The translations under genes were made by a program, and so were the position numbers. Shown one piece after another: positions 60,174-64,000 of a stretch of 64,000 nt of DNA. The first letter of the stretch is position 1. The number at the start of each line of letters is the position of its first letter. The notes under the pieces were generated by a model. The model ran no database searches. It was given only the letters and a program-made list of their open reading frames with translations, and was not told where the DNA came from. The DNA comes from Microbacterium arborescens (lineage in GTDB: Bacteria > Actinomycetota > Actinomycetes > Actinomycetales > Microbacteriaceae), in the NCBI RefSeq assembly GCF_030369635.1, contig NZ_CP128474.1, positions 124,001-188,000 on the forward strand. The letters are read 5' to 3'.

Positions 60174-61133
60174 TCAGCGCTCCTCGTGGCGCTGCACGTC
60201 GTCTTCGGTCACCGGGGCGGCGACGGCCGTCGGCGGCGCGGAGTCTGCCGGCGTCGCGGTATCCGTTTCGCCCGAAACCGCCGGTGCGGTCGTTGAGGTG
60301 ACATCGGCGGGCGCGGCGGCGGACCGACGCAGGACCGTCAGGTCGCCGGAGACCGAGTTGGTCCGGACATCGACGAACGAACCGCTGAGCTCGCCGGTCG
60401 AACCGGTGAAGCTCGTGAGCGGACCGGCGCCCTGGCCCGAGCGCACGACCCCGTCGATGAGCACGCGCCCGCTGACGCTCCGCACCTGGTAGTTCGCGGG
60501 CAGGCTCTCGTCGAGACGCACGGTCGCGTCGCCGCCGACGGTGTGAAGCGTGATCGACTGGATCGGTCCCGATGAGTCGACGAGCATGGCACCGGACACG
60601 GTGTCGACGTCCGCGGCCCGAAGGGCGCCGATCGCTGCGACGTCGCCCGACACCGATTTCGCGGTCAGTGCTCCGGTCAGCTCGCGGATCTGCACGTCGC
60701 CCGAGACCGCGTTGGCGTTCACGTCGCCGGTGATGCCGTCGACGATGATGTCGCCGGAGACGGTGTTGATGCGGGCGTCGGCCTCGAGCCCGGAAACGAG
60801 CGCGCTCGCACTGACGACGCCGAGCGTGAGGTCGGTGCCGCGGGGGACGGCGACGCTGATCTCGGCCTTCGGCCCGGACGATCCGAAGTTGCGGAACACC
60901 TGCGTGAAGTTGTCCCACCGCAGCTGCGGGTGGTCGATCTCGACGACGTCGCCCGTCGCCTCGATGCGCAGATCCTTGCCGGTGACGGCGTGCACCTCGA
61001 TGCGGACGCCGGGTTCGTCGTGGGCGACGATGTCGATCTGCCCGCCGACCATGCTCACCTTGAGCTTGCGGATGTCGTCGATGTCGATCACCCGCGTCTC
61101 GTCGGGGTGGACGATCCATTTCTGCAGTGTCAT
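60174..61133 (-). CDS. DUF4097 beta-solenoid-like protein
   Basis: A 319-residue protein dominated by short beta repeats: 'INTVSGDIIVDGITGDVNANAVSGDVQIRELTGALTAKSVSGDVAAI', 'VDTVSGAMLVDSS', 'VRSVSGRVLIDG' and 'TNSVSGDLTVL'. The recurring 'x-V-S-G-D-x' turn is typical of DUF4097/adhesin-like beta-helices. There is no signal peptide or membrane helix, so it is cytosolic unless partner-bound. The C-terminal 50 residues are low-complexity Ala/Thr/Pro. AGAGGG precedes the ATG. Confidence 0.85.
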   Translation of the reverse strand: MTLQKWIVHPDETRVIDIDDIRKLKVSMVGGQIDIVAHDEPGVRIEVHAVTGKDLRIEATGDVVEIDHPQLRWDNFTQVFRNFGSSGPKAEISVAVPRGTDLTLGVVSASALVSGLEADARINTVSGDIIVDGITGDVNANAVSGDVQIRELTGALTAKSVSGDVAAIGALRAADVDTVSGAMLVDSSGPIQSITLHTVGGDATVRLDESLPANYQVRSVSGRVLIDGVVRSGQGAGPLTSFTGSTGELSGSFVDVRTNSVSGDLTVLRRSAAAPADVTSTTAPAVSGETDTATPADSAPPTAVAAPVTEDDVQRHEER

Positions 61134-61173
61134 GGCGTTCCCTCTTGTCAGGCGACGGTTGCCGCGAATGGTT

Positions 61174-61215
61174 CGCGATATATCGCGTGTGGCGAAGATA
61201 ACACGATATATCGCG
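61174..61215 (-). promoter_or_regulatory. Twin PadR operators upstream of DUF4097-padR
   Basis: CGCGATATATCGCG (61174-61187) is a perfect 14-bp palindrome. A second copy with one mismatch (CACGATATATCGCG) lies at 61202-61215, 28 bp centre to centre. TTATCT between them on the minus strand may be part of the promoter. The AT core stands out in this GC-rich sequence. Confidence 0.85.
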
Positions 61216-61295
61216 ATTCGTCCAGGGGTGCCGAGCCGCGTCGGAGGGTTCGGGGGCTTCTCGCAGGGAGGGCGGGCGCCTCCCCGGGAAAAGCA

Positions 61296-61325
61296 GAACG
61301 CCCCCACCCGCAGGTGGAGGCGTTC
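61296..61325 (-). terminator. Intrinsic terminator of the 54-residue membrane protein gene
   Basis: GAACGCC-CCACC/GGTGG-GGCGTTC stem (12 pairs, one mismatch, 4-base loop), followed on the minus strand by CTGCTTTTC. One of the few hairpins in the window with a short U-tract. Confidence 0.75.
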
Positions 61326-61339
61326 GCGCAGCGCGGCGG

Positions 61340-61504
61340 TCAGACGCGCTTGTTGCCGCTGATCACTCGGAAGAGGAACGCGATGAGCGCGATCACACCG
61401 ACGATCAGGGCAACCCAGAGCAGCCAGCTCAGGGCGCTGTTCAGGCCACTGACGATCGCGAGCACGATCGCAACGACGATGATGATGATGAGGAAGATGT
61501 TCAT
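61340..61504 (-). CDS. Small two-helix membrane protein
   Basis: A 54-residue protein, 'NIFLIIIIVVAIVLAIVSGLNSALSWLLWVALIVGVIALIAFLF', ending RVISGNKRV: two membrane helices with a short loop. AGGAG at ideal distance selects the ATG at 61504, twelve codons inside the longest open frame. It resembles the small DUF-type membrane proteins (YtxH/lmo0937-like) often induced by stress, but no domain is certain. It has its own terminator. Confidence 0.75.
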   Translation of the reverse strand: MNIFLIIIIVVAIVLAIVSGLNSALSWLLWVALIVGVIALIAFLFRVISGNKRV

Positions 61505-61667
61505 GGGGGCTCCTTGTCTGTCTCCCAATGTCCGTCCCACTGCGAGACGTTCCGGCCCCGTGAAGGGCTGAAGGCAACGTTAGAGAATGCCGAGCGTGAG
61601 CGCCGAGGCCTTGACGCAGCATCCGCCCCGGTGGTATCCGCGTCTGCACCCCTGCCCGCCCGCTGAC

Positions 61668-61716
61668 CCGACGCGAATGGTCGTTTCAGCGCCGGGTGTG
61701 GTGCCATTCGCGTCGG
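61668..61716. repeat. Intergenic palindromic element with 13-bp perfect arms
   Basis: CCGACGCGAATGG (61668-61680) and CCATTCGCGTCGG (61704-61716) are perfect inverted copies around a 23-base core. The 317-base gap between the divergent genes at 61504 and 61822 shows no gene. Because the genes diverge, this element is not a terminator for either. Confidence 0.75.
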
Positions 61717-61821
61717 CTCGCGCTTGGGGACCGGCTACGCCCTCGCGCGAACCCCTGTCAAGCACGTGCGAGGAGCTTCGCGGCGGTCGTAATCTCGGCC
61801 TGACGAAGAGGGGAGACCGCC

Positions 61822-62091
61822 ATGCCACAAGGACGCGGATCGAACAGTCTCAAAGACCCCGAACTGTACGAGGAGCTGCGCGAAGACGGCGCCTCGAAAG
61901 AGAAGGCCGCGCGCATCTCGAACGCCGCAGCCCGAGACGGCCGCAAGAAGGTCGGCAGTCGGGGCGGTCAGTCCGGCGACTACGAGGACTGGACCGTCGA
62001 CGATCTGAAGAAGCGCGCCAAGGAACTCGGCATCTCGGGCTACTCCGGCAAGAAGAAGGCGCAGATCATCTCGATGCTGCGCAACCACTGA
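61822..62091 (+). CDS. Small Rho-N/SAP-like DNA-associated protein
   Basis: An 89-residue basic protein. The N-terminal half 'SLKDPELYEELREDGASKEKAARISNAAAR' matches the short 'plasmid-stabilisation/DUF7218-like' region common in actinobacteria. The C-terminal half 'DWTVDDLKKRAKELGISGYSGKKKAQIISMLRNH' is a Rho-N/SAP-like helix-extended-helix motif that binds nucleic acid. GAGGGGAG precedes the ATG. The stop is one base before the topoisomerase GTG, so the two form an operon. Confidence 0.82.
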   Translation: MPQGRGSNSLKDPELYEELREDGASKEKAARISNAAARDGRKKVGSRGGQSGDYEDWTVDDLKKRAKELGISGYSGKKKAQIISMLRNH

Positions 62092-62092
62092 G

Positions 62093-63055
62093 GTGGCGCG
62101 GCTCGTCCGGGTCCGGCCCGACGTCGATGCCGGCATCCGCCGCATCCGCGCGGGCAAGGGGTTCCGATACACGGATGCCGCGGGCGCGGCCATCGGCCGG
62201 CGCGACCTCGCCCGCATCCGGACGATCGTCATCCCGCCGGCCTGGCAGGACGTGTGGATCTGCGCGGATCCGCAGGGCCACATCCAGGTCGTCGGCACCG
62301 ACGACGCGGGACGCCGTCAGTACATCTACCACCCGGACTGGACACGCAGCCGCGACAAGGGCAAGTACGCTCGAGCGCTCCAGCTCGCGGAGTCGCTGCC
62401 GCGCGCCCGGTCGCGGGCGACCGCGTCGTTGCGGCGGTCCGACCTCGACCGCGAGCGCGTCCTGGCGGCGGCGTTCCGACTGCTCGACCGCTCGGCGCTT
62501 CGGATCGGGTCGCAGCGCTACCTCCTTCAGCACGGCAGCCGCGGACTGACGACGCTTCGACGTCGCGACGCTTCGGTGGCCGACGCCGTCGTCAGCCTGG
62601 CCTTCTCGGGCAAGAGCGGGCAGCGGCAGGCGCTCGAGATCCCCGACCCCGATCTCGCCACGGCGATCATGCTCCTGATCGAGGGGCGGCCGTCGTCGCC
62701 GCTGCTGGCATGGCAGCGGCAGCGGCGGCGGGTGCCGCTCACCCCGAACGACGTCAACGCGTATGTGCGTGCGCTGACGGGCGGTCCTTTCACCGCGAAG
62801 GACTTCCGCACCCTCCGCGGCACCGTCGTCGCGGCGGAGGCTCTCGCTCGCATGGGCATCGCCGAGACCGCTCGCGCTGTCCATCAGGCTGAAGTCGAAG
62901 CGGTGCGCGCCGCCGCGACGGCGCTGGGGAACACTCCCGCTGTTGCCCGCAGCTCGTACATCGACCCCCGCGTGTTCGAGCGCTACCGGTCGGGGATGCT
63001 GCTCGACACGACGGTCTCGCCCGAGTCCGCCATCCGTTCGCTCGTCCTCGGCTGA
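62093..63055 (+). CDS. Type IB DNA topoisomerase
   Basis: A 320-residue poxvirus-like topoisomerase IB. The N-terminal domain has 'GKGFRYTDAAGAAIGRRDLARIRTIVIPPAWQDVWICADPQGHIQVVGTDDAGRRQYIYHPDW'. Catalytic residues appear in 'LRIGSQRYLLQHGSRGLTTLRRRD' (Arg), 'FTAKDFRTLRGT' (Lys/Arg) and the nucleophile Tyr289 in 'PAVARSSYIDPRVF'. It relaxes supercoils by nicking one strand. Start GTG. Coupling to a Rho-N/SAP-like DNA-binding protein is of interest. Confidence 0.94.
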   Translation: MARLVRVRPDVDAGIRRIRAGKGFRYTDAAGAAIGRRDLARIRTIVIPPAWQDVWICADPQGHIQVVGTDDAGRRQYIYHPDWTRSRDKGKYARALQLAESLPRARSRATASLRRSDLDRERVLAAAFRLLDRSALRIGSQRYLLQHGSRGLTTLRRRDASVADAVVSLAFSGKSGQRQALEIPDPDLATAIMLLIEGRPSSPLLAWQRQRRRVPLTPNDVNAYVRALTGGPFTAKDFRTLRGTVVAAEALARMGIAETARAVHQAEVEAVRAAATALGNTPAVARSSYIDPRVFERYRSGMLLDTTVSPESAIRSLVLG

Positions 63056-63080
63056 CCGTACAGCCTCGGCGCAACGCCGA

Positions 63081-63116
63081 AACGGCCCGGGTCGCACGAG
63101 GCGACGCCGGGCCGTT
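63081..63116. terminator. Bidirectional hairpin between topoisomerase and MFS genes
   Basis: AACGGCCCGG (63081-63090) pairs with CCGGGCCGTT (63107-63116), extended inward by GTCGC/GCGAC with one bulge and a 5-base loop. It lies between convergent genes, 26 bases after the topoisomerase stop. No U-tract. Confidence 0.8.
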
Positions 63117-63133
63117 CGAGAGAGCGCGACGCG

Positions 63134-64000
63134 TCAGCGGCGCGTGGTCTCTCCCGAGGTCAGGAGCGCGTCGGCCTTCGAGCTGAAGAACCGGGTCGCC
63201 CACATCATGACGGCGGCGAGGAACGCGAACAGTCCGAGCGACACCACGCCCCATGCTCCGCTCTCGGTCGGGACGGCCTCGTTGATCCCCGTGCGCATGA
63301 TCGGGGCGACGAAGCCGCCGAGGTTGCCGAGGGAGTTGATGAGGCCGATGCCGGCCGCGGCCGCGGCGCCGGTGAGGAACGAGGTCGGGAACGACCACGT
63401 GATGGGGCCCGTCGACAGGAACGCCGCGACCGCGACGGTGATCGCGATGATGCCGAGCAGGCCCTGGCCGTTGGCCCCGGCCCACGCCGACACGAGGATG
63501 GCCGATCCCGTCACGAGGAAGAACAGCGCACCCCAGACGCGACGGCGGCGCACGGTGTCGGCGTGCTTGCCGACGTAGTAGCAGGCGAACAGGCCGACCG
63601 CCCACGGGATGGCCGACACCAGACCGACCTGCCAGCCGACCGACTGGCCGATCAGGTTCGACACCTGCTGCGGCAGGTAGAACGTCGTGCCGTACACCGC
63701 GATCTGCAGGCAGAAGTAGATGACGGTGAAGTACCAGACCTTCCAGTTGATGAGCGCCGCGCCGATGCCGCGGGGACCATCCGACTCCTTCACGCTGTCT
63801 TCGTGCTCCATCACCGCCTTCAGCGCGGCCTTCTCCTCGTCGTCGAGGAACTTCGCCTTCTGCGGCGAATCGACGAGGAAGAACAGCGCGGCGATACCGG
63901 CGACGACGGCCATCATGCCCTCGACGAAGAACATCACCTGCCACCCGGCCCACGGGGTGACCTGGTCGCCGATGCTGATCAGGCCGCCCGAGAGGGGAGC
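63134..64000 (-). CDS. MFS transporter, ACS family, partial (5' end missing)
   Basis: The last 288 residues of a transporter; the frame is open to the window edge and begins 'APLSGGLISIGDQVTPWAGWQ'. About eight helices are visible, with 'WQVMFFVEGMMAVVAGIAALFFLVDSPQKAKFLDDEEKAAL', a central loop, and 'ITWSFPTSFLTGAAAAAGIGLINSLGNLGGFVAPIMRTGINEA'. The 'G-W-Q-x-x-F-x-x-E-G' start of the second half and the 'L-x-x-x-E-K' loop are typical of the anion:cation symporter (ACS) group, which imports organic anions such as glucarate, phthalate or tartrate. Substrate unknown. Confidence 0.85.
   Translation of the reverse strand, partial: APLSGGLISIGDQVTPWAGWQVMFFVEGMMAVVAGIAALFFLVDSPQKAKFLDDEEKAALKAVMEHEDSVKESDGPRGIGAALINWKVWYFTVIYFCLQIAVYGTTFYLPQQVSNLIGQSVGWQVGLVSAIPWAVGLFACYYVGKHADTVRRRRVWGALFFLVTGSAILVSAWAGANGQGLLGIIAITVAVAAFLSTGPITWSFPTSFLTGAAAAAGIGLINSLGNLGGFVAPIMRTGINEAVPTESGAWGVVSLGLFAFLAAVMMWATRFFSSKADALLTSGETTRR

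Noticed and set aside
61587..62549. A long plus-strand frame overlapping the Rho-N-like and topoisomerase genes
   Set aside because: It reads in a different phase from both real genes and gives low-complexity Ser/Arg/Ala sequence. Both real genes have clear starts and motifs.

Overview
The window is chromosomal DNA of a high-GC Gram-positive actinobacterium. Gene content (DUF3073, an HtaA/HmuTUV haem system, a CebR-type cellobiose operon, kimA-like and kdp potassium uptake, SufS-SufU), frequent GTG starts and codon use suggest the Microbacteriaceae, most likely Microbacterium or a close relative. That placement is an inference from gene content, not from a marker gene. No rRNA, tRNA, IS element, prophage or CRISPR array was found.

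Layout. 0-6.5 kb: stress and regulatory genes, then kdpE and kdpD. 6.7-11.4 kb: kdpC, kdpB, kdpA, kdpF and an extra 27-residue membrane peptide. 11.6-14.9 kb: a DksA-like zinc-finger protein and a leaderless ArsR regulator paired with a double-SRPBCC protein. 14.9-20 kb: sufS-sufU, a coiled-coil protein flanked by inverted repeat elements, and a KimA-like potassium importer. 20-25.9 kb: tandem anchored paralogues, an M20 amidohydrolase, and an alpha-glucosidase with its LacI regulator. 26-28.8 kb: apt, a 2-hydroxyacid dehydrogenase, purQ and purS. 28.9-34.9 kb: the cellobiose operon cebE-cebF-cebG-bglC-cebR, with three CebR-type operators around its promoter. 34.9-42.2 kb: a VOC protein, an NCS2 permease, purC, a PadR-MFS pair and purD. 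42.2-49.1 kb: an iron-regulated haem locus (htaA, hmuTUV, LAXTG-anchored HtaA protein). 49-54.4 kb: the GlcNAc module nagE, ROK regulator, nagB. 54.8-58.7 kb: purM, purF and an MFS gene. 58.7-64 kb: DUF3073, a universal stress protein, PadR-DUF4097, topoisomerase IB and a truncated MFS gene.

Two patterns cut across the genes. First, at least fifteen genes have a -10 hexamer (TANNNT, GATAAT or GACAAT) ending 6-8 bases before the start codon, which predicts leaderless mRNAs. Second, at least twelve intergenic stretches hold compact palindromic elements, mostly 49-100 bp: outer arms of 9-21 bp around an often self-complementary core. The arms fall into several unrelated families, some present twice (6.6/20.9 kb, 16.7/17.8 kb, 54.4/54.6 kb). 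Most lack a U-tract and some lie between divergent genes, so they are not simply terminators. They are the main unexplained structure here.

Functionally the region combines potassium homeostasis, sugar and amino-sugar uptake under LacI/ROK control, iron and haem acquisition, Fe-S assembly, and six scattered de novo purine genes plus the salvage gene apt.
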